DNA of 64,000 nt from Clitoria ternatea (lineage: Eukaryota; Streptophyta; Magnoliopsida; Fabales; Fabaceae): positions 50,080,501-50,144,500 of the forward strand of contig CM075675.1 of assembly GCA_037962975.1 (NCBI GenBank), given 5' to 3'. The notes below the pieces were generated by a model. That model was not told where the DNA came from and did no database searches. It saw only the letters and a program-made list of their open reading frames with translations. Below are positions 10,831 to 21,000 of the stretch, in pieces; the first letter of the stretch is position 1; the number at the start of each line of letters is the position of its first letter. Position numbers and translations under genes: made by a program.

Positions 10831-11443
10831 TTATACAAGGTGAAAAAAACAATTATAACAACTGCTGTTTGGACCTCACAAATAATTTCTCTCAAGTGTT
10901 TCACTCAAATTTTGACTTTTTCTAGTAATGTAATTTTCACTCTAGCCTTTTACCACTCTTGATGCTATTTAATCCTTGAGAGTCACAAGTATAGTTCAGC
11001 CCACACACAAATGCTCCACCTAATGCAATATGCTAATGATGGCAAATAGAGATATGATCCTATCACTAGAAGCCAACAAAACAAGACACCAAAAAGGACA
11101 CACAAACAATTACTAGAATTGGACTACAAACAAAGACAAAAACATACAAAAGACTCACAAACAATACTAGAGTTGGACAAGAATCAAAGGCAAAGACATA
11201 CAAAAGACGCACAAACAATACTAGAGTTAGACTAGAATCAAAGGCAAAGACATGCAAGATTCAAACATTTAGGATACATTTTTTATTTTTTTTCCGTTTT
11301 TTTTTGACAATTTTCCTTTTCTTTTCATAGCCCTAATTATCAACTTTAGGCATTTAGAATCAGAATGGATTAATTGAAGATGATGGAATTCGAAATACCT
11401 TTTTGGGTGCTGTCCAAGAAATTTTAAGCCCTTGACTCCAAGA
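10831..11443 (-). other. 5' untranslated leader of the Ty3 element
   Basis: About 610 bp between the primer-binding site and the polyprotein start. Apart from the 54-bp repeats I see no protein. A packaging signal would be expected somewhere here but cannot be recognised by eye. Confidence 0.6.
11101..11265. repeat. Three tandem ~54-bp repeats in the 5' leader
   Basis: Three imperfect copies starting CACAAACAAT at 11101, 11156 and 11210, each with CTAGAGTTGGAC-like and CAAAGACATACAAA-like parts. They lie between the primer-binding site and the Gag start. Minus-strand reading gives repeated YVFAFDS peptides with no known function. Confidence 0.8.
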
Positions 11444-11455
11444 GCTTTGATACCA
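11444..11455 (-). other. Primer-binding site (initiator Met-tRNA type)
   Basis: Minus sense TGGTATCAAAGC, two bases after the end of the 5' LTR. The usual plant initiator-Met site is TGGTATCAGAGC, so there is one mismatch. Confidence 0.85.
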
Positions 11456-11457
11456 AA

Positions 11458-12489
11458 TGATGTGGATCTTGTTGAGGACCGGCAAGGGCTGATTTCTAGA
11501 TGATTTGAACGGCTACCACAAAAAGGGAGAAGACACACCAAACGTACACAATACAAGGTAAATGGTGAAATCTAGAGTGAAGATTGAATTGAGAAAGTTA
11601 TGGTTGCTATAAGGACCAGAAATTCATTTGCAACTTGACCAAGATTGTTAGGATTTAGATTCCATGAAAGATTGAAGGTTCAAGCTAACTCATTCACACG
11701 TGATTTTCAATTGCTCACTTTAATGGAAGATAACGCAATAACATGTCAACTAACGCAACTTGGCAATTGAACTAAGGTTCCTTGATTTTTTTTTGTTTTA
11801 ATTCTTTTAGAGTTCAGAATTCTTTTTAAAATTCAATGGAAAGACAAGGGTAGAATAAAAACAAAAACGCATGAAATAAAATGATAAAGATGGACAGCAT
11901 CACACCTCCATAATGGACTAGCATTCATACACAAGTGTCACACTAGTGCATGGCTAATCAACCTTGCTTCACACAAGGACCAAGAGCATCACACTCACCA
12001 CTAAGTTTACAAAACTTAGAAAAATTCATTAATCAACTTTCTCTGTCCGTTTTTCTCACCTCCATTCAGTTTTGTATAACTTGGCTAAACAAGACAAAAG
12101 ACACACTACTCCACTACCTAAAAACAAGGGTAACCGCCCACCACTAAGTCTTAGTGGGACAATGCTGAAATATAGTTGCAAAAACTGAAACTTACAAAGG
12201 AAAAAGAAATAAAGAAAAATGGGTCTAGGTAGGATTTGAACACAGGTCATTCAAGTCTTACACTACCCTATTCTTGAGGCTAGGCCATTTGTGCTAGGCC
12301 CTCTGTTGTTCATCCTTCCACATGATCAAATGAGTAAGTTTGGATGTCCTTTGTGGCTCCTTGGTTATGTCTTCTAGGAGGGTGAGAATTAGCCTTTGTA
12401 AGGTGGCTTTGGTCTTCTTGGCCTTGGATCTTGTCATTGGCCCTCCTATTCCTTGAAGTGCCCCTAATTGGTAAGGGGTGTCCTCATCA
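11458..12489 (-). repeat. 5' LTR of the Ty3 element
   Basis: 1,032 bp, aligned without gaps to 5315-6346. Differences seen: two near the outer end (GGCTACC/GGCTGCC, CGTACA/CGAACA), one in AACGCAAC/AACACAAC, one in AGTTGCA/AGTTACA and one in CCTAATTGG/CCTGATTGG. Confidence 0.93.
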
Positions 12490-12494
12490 CCTGG

Positions 12495-13861
12495 TGACTA
12501 AGCCTCATCTCAGCCTTAATCTCCTCCAAATTTATGTTTCTGTTATTCTTCATCTTTGGCAATATCACTTTTACAACCCACTTGGCATTAACATTCTTGT
12601 TCTTATACACCCTGCCACATGTATGATTGTTGATGAATGTCTTCAACCTAATAATGTTTGTCCTCTCAACCCGACTAGCAAAGGCCAACCATAAGCATCC
12701 TTCCTGACTGTAAACTACTTTACACCTGTATGGCTCATTCTTGACATACTTCACTTATTTTCCCTTATGCACATTGTATTCCAGTATAGCTTGCCTGAAC
12801 TGAACCATCGAACTGAACTCCATCCCCAACCTGAGTTTAAACTTCCTCCCTAGCCTATCTTCATTAAATGCCTGAAATTGGAAATTCTCATCATCACCAT
12901 CCTCTTCTGAATCCACATAACTACTAACTCTATATATTTCATAGTCCATGTCAATGTCACCACACTGTTCCTCATCTACAAAATTGTTCCAGCCTACAAC
13001 CAAGCAAACACCTTCTACATCATAGTCCTCATCCTTATCACCCTGGTTGTCATTCATACCAGATTCAACCCCTCTATGTTATCAGAAACAACTTTAACAC
13101 TCTCTCCCCCATCAAAAACAGCTTCAACACCCTCTCCCCTTTTAGAAACAGCTTCAACACCTTCTCCCATATCAGAAACAACTTTAACACCCTCTACATC
13201 ATCACCTTTTTCAGTTTCCAGCCCCTCTCTTCCTTCATTCCCAGTATCAGCCCCCTTAACCTCAACACTTGCATCCTGACTCCCCCTGGTTCTCATTACC
13301 CTTTGATTCAACCCCTTATCTCTTCTCACCACTAGTGTTACCACCCTGAACATCAACTTTTTCTTGCCCATAACCAAACAAATTTTCTTTCCTACTTTTG
13401 GAAATTTTTGGTCTAGTTTTCACCTTTTTAGGTGACCCAAATGGCTTCACCATGGGCCTAGATTTGGTCCTTCCAACTTTGTTCACTGGGTCATCTTTAC
13501 TCCCTACAATGTCTATTTCAGCCCCTTGTTTCCTCTTTATTTGCTAACTTCAGTACTATGTCACCATCTAGAACTAAATGTTCAACAAAAATATCCACCT
13601 CACAACCATTTTTATAGCAAACTGACCCACTTCCAATGCATGAAAATCCCACGTAATCCCAACAAACTCCCCACAAGGCTTTTTCCACCACATTTTAAAG
13701 TTTCCCCTACTATACCCAATTCTATAACCAAAGACTCACTCAAAATAAGACCACCTATCAATATCAATATTATGAATAACTACAATTTCATTCTCTATGT
13801 ACTCCATTGGTGGACCATCAGTAAATCTGTCCTTGTGATGAAAAACAACCGCAAAACTCAT
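12495..13861 (-). pseudogene. MULE transposase, N-terminal part, broken
   Basis: Minus-strand N-terminal region of the same MULE transposase. From a Met at 13861: MSFAVVFHHKDRFTDGPP and IDIDRWSYFE, a start typical of plant MULE transposases, then a stop. After a long acidic, Val/Gly/Glu-rich stretch (13377-13054, imperfect repeats of GEGVEAVS type) comes the MuDR N-terminal domain: LGMEFSSMVQFRQAILEYNV, then YRCKVVYSQEGCLWLAFAS, INNHTCGRVYKNKNVNAKWV and LEEIKAEMRLSHQV, where the Ty3 element cuts it at CCTGG. Several stops divide the frame. Together with 4504-5314 and 381-1423 this makes one gene spread over 13.5 kb by insertions. Confidence 0.85.
13100..13300 (-). repeat. Short coding repeats in the MULE N-terminus
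   Basis: Four or five imperfect copies of a 39-bp unit on the plus strand (AGAAACAGCTTCAACACC-like, followed by CTCTCCC) encode repeated GEGVEAVS-like octamers in minus sense. Low-complexity acidic linker; function unknown. Confidence 0.6.
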
Positions 13862-14084
13862 CCCTTGTTTGTTGGAAAATAAATTTCACTGTCACACATG
13901 CACATTAATATACTATTACACAACGTTTCACTTGGGGTTCATAAACAAAAATACTATAACCCTTTCATGGTCCCCACTAACAAAAAACAATTCTAACTTT
14001 TCATTGAAAAACGTAAGTAAGGAATCTTACCTGTATCGTAGCCCTCTTAACTCACGCGTAACACTTTGGCCACCACACACGTAC
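13862..14084. other. Upstream part of the MULE; no gene seen
   Basis: Sequence between the putative transposase start and the solo LTR at 14085. It continues beyond that LTR at 16842. No promoter element was recognised. Confidence 0.4.
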
Positions 14085-15011
14085 TGTAACATCACAGATA
14101 TTTTAAGTAAAATTATGAGTAGTGGGAAATATTAATTATTGTTTTAGAGATTTATTTGATGTTTTTATGAATAAAATAAATGCAATCATAAATAATTAAA
14201 TATTGTGAAAATAAATAAAATTATTTGATTGATTAATTACAAACAGGTTAAATGAGGTGGAATTAGAATAAGGTAAAAGTTTAATTAAAACTTTTAATGA
14301 AAATATAAAGAAATGGGGAAAAGACAATTTTGCCCCTGAGCTTTAAATAATAAAGATCTTCTTTCTTCTTCCTCATTATCCACGTGAGCCTTCTTCCCTT
14401 CTGTTTCTTCTTCTTCGTTTTCTCCTCACGCTGCTGAGCTACATGCTCTGAGGGAAAGCTTCTTCCGTGTCAAAACTTTGAACGAACCCTATTTCCGTGA
14501 CCGTGGTTTCGAGGTGAGTCCAATGAACCATTTAAATTGAGTTATCTCTTCCCTTTTCGTTTTCTCTTTTGGACCGAATGGTCATGCATGGCGGGGTAAG
14601 GTTCTGTTTTCCACTCCTCTAGTGTGTGTGAGCTTGAAAATGGTCTTTAGAGCAGAGGGTGGTATGGCGTTAATGGGTTTTGCATTCTGACCCCTGTAGG
14701 TAGCAAAACGAACATCGAAGGACCGAGTGACGAAGCTGGTGTTGGATTTGGAGGTGGAACCTTGAACCCAACGCTTAGAGGACGCAATCGGCATCAAGAA
14801 CAGATCGTCAAAGCTTGGAATCGAGGTAAAGGGGGTGTTCGGGTTGTAATTAATTAGAATAGGAACGTATCTTGGGTTCGGGTCGCCGAGCTAAGTATTA
14901 AAACGGTAAGAAAGATTATTGGATGATAGTTGCATGTGTATGTATGTATGAATGTGAATTGTGTGTGGTTTATGGTGATTGTGAGATTAAAGCGTTATAC
15001 ATTATGATGAA

Positions 15012-15104
15012 TTGATGTGTATAGTGGCAATGTGATGGCGGGCTTGACAAGTAGGTCACCCAATGGCAATGTGATGGCGGGCTTGACAAGTAGGTCGCCT
15101 ATTT
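15012..15104. repeat. Tandem ~43-bp duplication in the solo LTR
   Basis: Two near-identical units beginning TGGCAATGTGATGGCGGGCT and ending GACAAGTAGGTCRCC, one after the other. A similarly placed duplication with different sequence is found in the LTR at 47275 (about 48505-48640). Confidence 0.75.
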
Positions 15105-15460
15105 GATGAGTATGTGCTATTGTTGATGGCCACTTGTGATATGATATGATGAATGTGAGTTATGCATGTATGATTATGTGGTGTGGGACGGCCGATGGTA
15201 TGTATAGCCCCTCGTTTCTGGCTCCCGTGGTTTTTGTGCCCAGTTGAGCTACCCAGTGGTCAAGTAGGACCTAGTGGTTGAGGTGGAGAGTCAAGCAGGA
15301 CTCGGTGAACCAAGTAGGGTTTACGGGGTGTCAAGTAGGACCCCCAGCTGAAGGCCGGTCCTTTAGTATCCGATACTAGGCGTCAATTTTGTCTGAAAGT
15401 CAATGGTGACAATTGATGAATTATTAGTATTATGATGATGTGTATGTATTGGGTTATATT

Positions 15461-15871
15461 TACTGAGTGTGAATTGTTATACTTACCGAGTATGAATTGT
15501 TATATTTGCTGAGTGTGAATTGTTATATTTGCCGAGTGTGGATTGTTATACTTGCCGAGTGTGAATTGTTATACTTGCCGAGTGTGAATTGTTATACTTG
15601 CCGAGTGTGAATTGTTATATTTGCCGAGTGTGAATTGTTATACTTGCCGAGTGTGAATTGTTATACTTGCCGAGTGTGAATTGTTATATTTGCCGAGTGT
15701 GGATTGTTATACTTGCCGAGTGTGGATTGTTATATTTACCGAGTGTGAATTGTTATACTTGCCGAGTGTGAATTGTTATATTTACCGAGTGTGATTGGCT
15801 ATAATTGCCGAGTGTGATTGGCTATATTTGCCGAGTGTGATTTGCTATATTTGCTGAGTGTGATTTGCAAT
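15461..15871. repeat. 23-bp tandem array, about 18 units
   Basis: Consensus unit TTGCCGAGTGTGAATTGTTA plus TAC, repeated about 18 times with single-base variants (ATTTGC, ACTTAC, GATTGGCTA). No spacers, so it is a minisatellite. Each unit contains CCGAGTG, the reverse complement of the CACTCGG word dense in the other LTRs. Confidence 0.92.
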
Positions 15872-16836
15872 TGTGGATAAAGCAATCAGACGGAGTTTAT
15901 ATACAAGTATTTTGTTAATTTCCGTTCTAGATTAATTATGATGTCAAACACTCACCCTTGCTGTGGTTTTCAATTTAGTAACCAGTGACAGGGAAGAGTT
16001 CGGAGCCCTGGAGGTGCGCCAAGTGGAGGATTGATGCCAAGGAACCGAGTGATTGTGAAATGAATTGTGTGTAATGTATAATGAATTTTCCAAGTATGTG
16101 ATGCCATACTATGTTGCTTGTGTAAGTTGACTAATGTGCATATGAATTATGTTGCTATGTGATCAGTATTGATTTTCATGAGTGAATTTGCGTTGCTGTA
16201 GTAAAGTCGATTACCGGATGAATCTCGCCGAGCGGATTCAGTCTTGTCCGAGCGAGGGCCGGGAGGAATTGATCCTGTGCCTCTTTCGCTCGTAGGTATC
16301 CCTCGTCACTTCCGAGTGAAGGTTAGAATGTTTCCGAGTAAGTCATGGCTGAGAGATCCATTTCCGAGTGAAGTAAGGTTAGAATGTTTCCGAGTGAGGT
16401 ATGCCAAGAGAACCCTTTTCTGAGTGAAGGTTAAGAGGTTCCCGAGTGAGATATGACCGAGTGGACCCATTTCTGAGTAAAAACCGAATTGTGAAGTTTC
16501 CTTGCATGTCTCGTTGTTCGCTCAGGTTTAAAATGTAGAATTCGTCCAAGCGAGTCGGAACTCGCCTAAGCGACCTTCACTAGTTTCGCCTAAGCGAATC
16601 AGGGTCTCGCTCAAGCGAGTGACCTCTGTCTTCTTTTTCTTCGTCCGCTGATTCTAATTAATTCCATTTTATTAATTGACTTATTTGCTATCGGTTATTA
16701 TTTTGAGTATACTTAAGAAAGATAAATGTTATTTTACATTAGGATCTCATTAACTATCAGTAAACGCGAAAAAAATTTATGGTGAAAAATAATTTAACGG
16801 TTGTAATTAAATGGTAAATCGACGCGGGTCGTCACA

Positions 16837-17600
16837 CGTACACCTCCACTCACCACTAGATTACGCTTTGGTACGGTTCCTTGTCTTCTTCTTCGTAGGT
16901 GAACTCACACGCGAGAGTCGAATGGGTACAAACGTGAGGAAGACGAAGCAAGAAAGAATTTTTTTTTAGAATGACAACCCTTCTAATTTTTTTAAAATGA
17001 CAACCCCACAATTCTAAAATAATTATAATTAACCTCATATAATCCTTACTAATCTTAATTAATTCCCTATTCAATCCTAGTCAGCATTAGCAGGGTGAGT
17101 CATATGCCACGTGTGAAGCTAGTGGCAAAAACACAGGTTACACATCAGCACTTTTTAAAAGTAGGCGTTTAATACTACTAAAGAAAATATAAGAGGAGTC
17201 TTAAACAGGAAAAAATAATTCTAGGGGGTTTTAACAAAATTAGAAATTTCTTAGGGGCTAAATTTACCCTTAAGCCAAAAAAATAATTATTCTCTATGAA
17301 ATTTGATATTTTAAAAATATTGATCTTAGTCTTAATACTATCAAAAATATCTTTTTCTATGTAAGAAACCAAATAATCCTTTAATCATTTACCTGAAGAC
17401 TTAAAAATTGATAATTTTTTAGAACATTTTAATAACAATATACCATGGTATTAAAAAGAAGAGAGAAAATATTTGGTGTCATATACCATCGTCCCGTTTA
17501 CCATCGGTATTCCAAATAATGGAATTTTTTTTGAAAAAATACAAAATTAAACAGAAAAGAAAAAGCTCACACACGTCAGGTAAACGACGAAGCGTTTAAA
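16837..17600. other. Right flank of the MULE remnant and VPS26 upstream region
   Basis: After the TSD, about 100 bp resembles the continuing MULE 5' region, followed by AT-rich DNA with a repeated AATGACAACCC. A G-box core CACGTG lies at 17108-17113 (context GCCACGTGTG), which could serve the VPS26 promoter about 500 bp away; that is inference. No TIR could be defined. Confidence 0.4.
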
Positions 17601-17619
17601 CGTTGGGAAATACAGAGAG

Positions 17620-18072
17620 ACAAAAAACATGAGAAGATGCGACTGGCACTGCTACTTCTACCTCTGTCGTGTTACTGTTAGGGCTTACTGAGTTGCAGAT
17701 TTACGTCAAAAATATGCGTTTCTTCCATCGTTTTTTCATCACATCAAACGACGTCGCAGATCACCGCAACTCCTCTTTCCTTTCCCTTCATTGATCCGCG
17801 CACACGGTACCCCTAGAATTTCGTTCATTTAGGGTTTTGGACAATTTAGAGAAAAAGGGGAATTTTTAAGTATGATCCTGTTCACCGAATCGGTCACTAA
17901 GTCCTTTAGATTTGTCTGTTCGGAGTGAAGATCTGTAGCATTATGATTTTGGTTTTTTCTTGTGAATGTTATTAATTTAGGGATCTTAATGAGAGATTTG
18001 TGTTTCACAGGTGCTGCTGTGTGAATTGAACTTGAAGAACATAGCAGAAAACTTAATTGAATTGTGAACAGC
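17620..18072 (+). other. Probable 5' UTR of VPS26, perhaps with an intron
   Basis: Exon-like, GC-richer sequence (about 17640-17810) is followed by a T-rich stretch ending TTTGTGTTTCACAG at about 18010, a good splice acceptor, and then about 60 bp leading to the ATG at 18073. A 5' UTR intron (for example 17806-18010) is plausible; the donor is not certain. Confidence 0.45.
17828..17838 (+). promoter_or_regulatory. Telo-box-like motif upstream of VPS26
   Basis: TTTAGGGTTTT about 240 bp before the start codon, in what is probably the 5' UTR or 5' UTR intron. AGGGTTT boxes are common near transcription starts of housekeeping plant genes; use here is inferred. Confidence 0.35.
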
Positions 18073-21000
18073 ATGGTGAGTGTTGTTTTATTTGTGTGTT
18101 AATTTTATCGTTCTCTACTTGGTTATTGTTCTGACCTTGATTCACTTTATTTGGTGATGGTTATGATTGGGGAACCAAAAAAAAATAATATAGAATTACC
18201 TTCTTGGAGCTTTCAAGCCTGCATGTAATGTCTTAATCACGTTTAACGATGGAAAAAATCGAAAGCAGGTAAGCCACCTTTTTTATCTTTCTTTTGTAAT
18301 TTTCAATTATGTGAAATAGTGGTATACCACATATTTTGGGAATTGCATTCAGTAATATTGTTGCCAACTGCCAAGGTAATAGTGATGCCAGTGAAAGTTG
18401 GGAGGAGGAGAATTGTAATTGGAATATTTTGAAAGCTCGGGTTTCCACTGGGTATCATTGTAGTAGCTTCACTGACTTGTTTGTATTGCAAATGTGGTAT
18501 TTGGTGATGTTGTGAAATGTTGTATATGTTTGATTTTGGTTGATATTCTTTTTGTGGTTTCTTAGGTTCCGTTCAAAAAAGAAAATGGACAATCAGTTAC
18601 AGTCCCACTTTTCCAGAGTCAAGAAAACATTGCTGGGAAGGTATTTTATTTGCTATTGTTCATAATGTTTTATTTTTGAGCTTAGGTTAAATGCATGATG
18701 CTTTTCAATAGGTTTGGATATATATTGTTTTACAAAGCTTATTGTGTTGAATATTTATTTATCTGCTGCCATGCTTAGATTACAATAGAACCAATGCAAG
18801 GGAAGAAGATTGATCACAATGGTGTAAAAGTTGAGCTCCTTGGACAGATAGGTTTGTACGTGGCTAATCTTTTTTACAATGATGTATTTTGTGAAGTCCT
18901 AATGGAGGAAAACAAATGGAGGAAGAGGATGAATTATTGGTTAAAACCTATTTTGTCAGTATAATATGATGTGACGAAACTGATTATGATTGCAAAGTTC
19001 TATTAAACTTTGTAGCAACTTTGGGTTGATTGCTTGAAGGAATTTTCCTTCTCAATCATCATCCTAAGTATATGATTCTCCATTTCCCGAATAAGAAATA
19101 TTTTCGTTAACTGTTAAATTTTGCCCTCTTAGAACTCCTATGTATGCCACATTATTACATTTGCACTGCATATGACTTAGATGTGTAATCTATTTTGCTC
19201 GGTGTAATTGACCTTCATAAATTTAAGGGGAATGGAATCATTTGAAAGTTTAATTCTGCATTGAGGATGTAAGCTACTTTGACATTTTTATTCAGAGCAA
19301 ATCCCCATTTTTGTCATCGAAATTGTTAGCAGCAGTTATTTCATTGTGTTAATCCTTGAATTTTGAAAAAGACATTCATGTTAAACCTTTTCTATTTTCT
19401 TTATTGTTTTTTTGTATTAAAATGGACTTGAATGAAATATATTATGTGAAGTCAGGAACTAATTTGAATATTTTATGAAGTTAAGTACCAAATGATTGAC
19501 ACTTAACAATTTCAGGGACTTAAATTGGTGGGGGGGGGGGGTTTACTCTTTTTATTCACCATTTTCTTTTGAATTGTTATTATTTAGGCTAAAAATTCCA
19601 ATTTGATTATCTTGTATCTAATTATCACACATGATTGCCAACTGGATTGTTACTTTTCTGCTTAATTCGTTTGACTTGGGGTAAAGCATAAAATGATATG
19701 CATCTTAGCACTTCAATATTAATTTGACAAGGATGTAACTGTTAAAGTTTTCTCTGATAATGACTGGAAAAAATATAAATTTTCCATTCATCACTTGCTT
19801 TAAACATATGAAGTTGTTATTGTGTTATTGCTTAGGGAATATTTTTTCTTTTATGAGTATCATTGCTTACCTTTTTACTGAGTTTATTTTGAATTTTGTT
19901 TAACTGTGCAGAGATGTATTTTGACAGAGGAAATTTTTATGACTTCACTTCTCTTGGTAACTGAGTGTTCCATCACTTCCATTCTTGAATGAAAAAATTT
20001 TACATTGTTGTTAGGCTTTTATTTAATGTGATAACTAGTGTGGTGACTGAATGACTGATGCAATGCTTACTCATTTTGTTGTCTTTTGCAGTACGAGAAC
20101 TAGATGTTCCGGGAGAAATCTATGAGAGGAAAACATATGCTTTTGAATTTTCCACTGTTGAAATGCCATATGAGACATATAATGGGGTGAATGTGAGGCT
20201 TAGGTAGGATATCTTGAAGATAAAGAGATTTGTCTGTTTAAGTTTTTATGCATATTTTTTTTGTTTCTTGTCTTTCTGGAATGTTTTATTTCCTAAGAAG
20301 AGGACTGGGAGTGTCTTGAATATTGATATTATGCATTGTTTGTCTGCATTTGTAATTATCAGGTATGTACTGAAAGTGACCATTAATCGTGGTTATGCTG
20401 GAAGCATAGTGGAGTACCAGGATTTTGTGGTATGTTCTCTATTAGTAAATGGAATTTGTGATTTCTGGTCTGAGATGTTGATTTTTTTTCTTATTTTATC
20501 AAAATGATTGCATTTCATGAACGTGTTAATATGTTAATTACATAGAACCTTTTGTGAACCTATTACATTAACTTGTGTTTCTTTTACTCCTCATCCATCA
20601 GGTTCGCAACTATTCTCCACTTCCTCAAATTAACAATAGCATCAAGGTGAGCACTATAAGTTATAACATGATAAGAAAATTCTAATGCTGCATAGCACAT
20701 ATTCATTGCCAGTTTATAAGTTGTATAGTGATTCATGTTCACACCTTTCCATTTCCATCAATGAAAAACAATGACTTAGGAGCAATGGTGAAGTGAGGTT
20801 TTTTCAAGCATTTCCTTTCAATTACTCGTTGTTAAAGTATCTGCAATCACTTGTAGTTATTGCCTTGTGCTTTACCACACAACTTTGTAACTTTGTTATG
20901 GGCATCTTTTATTTCTTAAATATATTGCATAATATCATACTTTCTACAGATGGAAGTGGGAATTGAAGATTGTCTACACATTGAATTTGAATACAACAAA

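Larger units (their letters stand above)
5315..12489 (-). mobile_element. Complete Ty3/gypsy LTR retrotransposon, young
   Basis: A full element of 7,175 bp in minus orientation. It has two 1,032-bp LTRs (5315-6346, 11458-12489) that begin TGATG and end CATCA in either sense, TSD CCTGG on both sides, a primer-binding site next to the 5' LTR, a purine tract next to the 3' LTR and one open gag-pol frame of 1,559 codons. By eye the LTRs differ at about five positions (0.5%). With the rate of 1.3e-8 substitutions per site per year often used for plants, that gives very roughly 0.2 million years. It inserted into the MULE transposase gene, so it is younger than that transposon. All parts needed for autonomy appear present. 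Confidence 0.93.
14085..16836 (+). mobile_element. Tekay-like solo LTR, 2,752 bp, TSD CGTAC
   Basis: It begins TGTAACATCA and ends GGTCGTCACA, flanked by CGTAC at 14080-14084 and 16837-16841. No internal region follows, so it is a solo LTR. Landmarks shared with the LTRs at 29947, 39080, 47275 and 54381, in the same order: GCCCAGTTGAGCTACCCAGT, the CCCCCAGCTGAAGGCC segment, ACACTCACCCTTGC, and AACCAGTGACAGGG followed by GGAGGTGCGCC. It is therefore a diverged member of the same family, in plus orientation. A possible TATA region TTTAAATAATAAAG is near 14342. It holds the 23-bp array at 15461-15871 and palindromic TCGCTYRAGCGA words near 16550-16620. Confidence 0.87.

Noticed and set aside
15461..15871. 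CRISPR-like regular repeat
   Set aside because: Units abut with no spacers, and the DNA is plant nuclear; it is a minisatellite.
17578..17830. Upstream ATGs as the VPS26 start
   Set aside because: None is in frame with NYLLGAF after any plausible splice; the exon-terminal ATG at 18073 matches the family N-terminus exactly.
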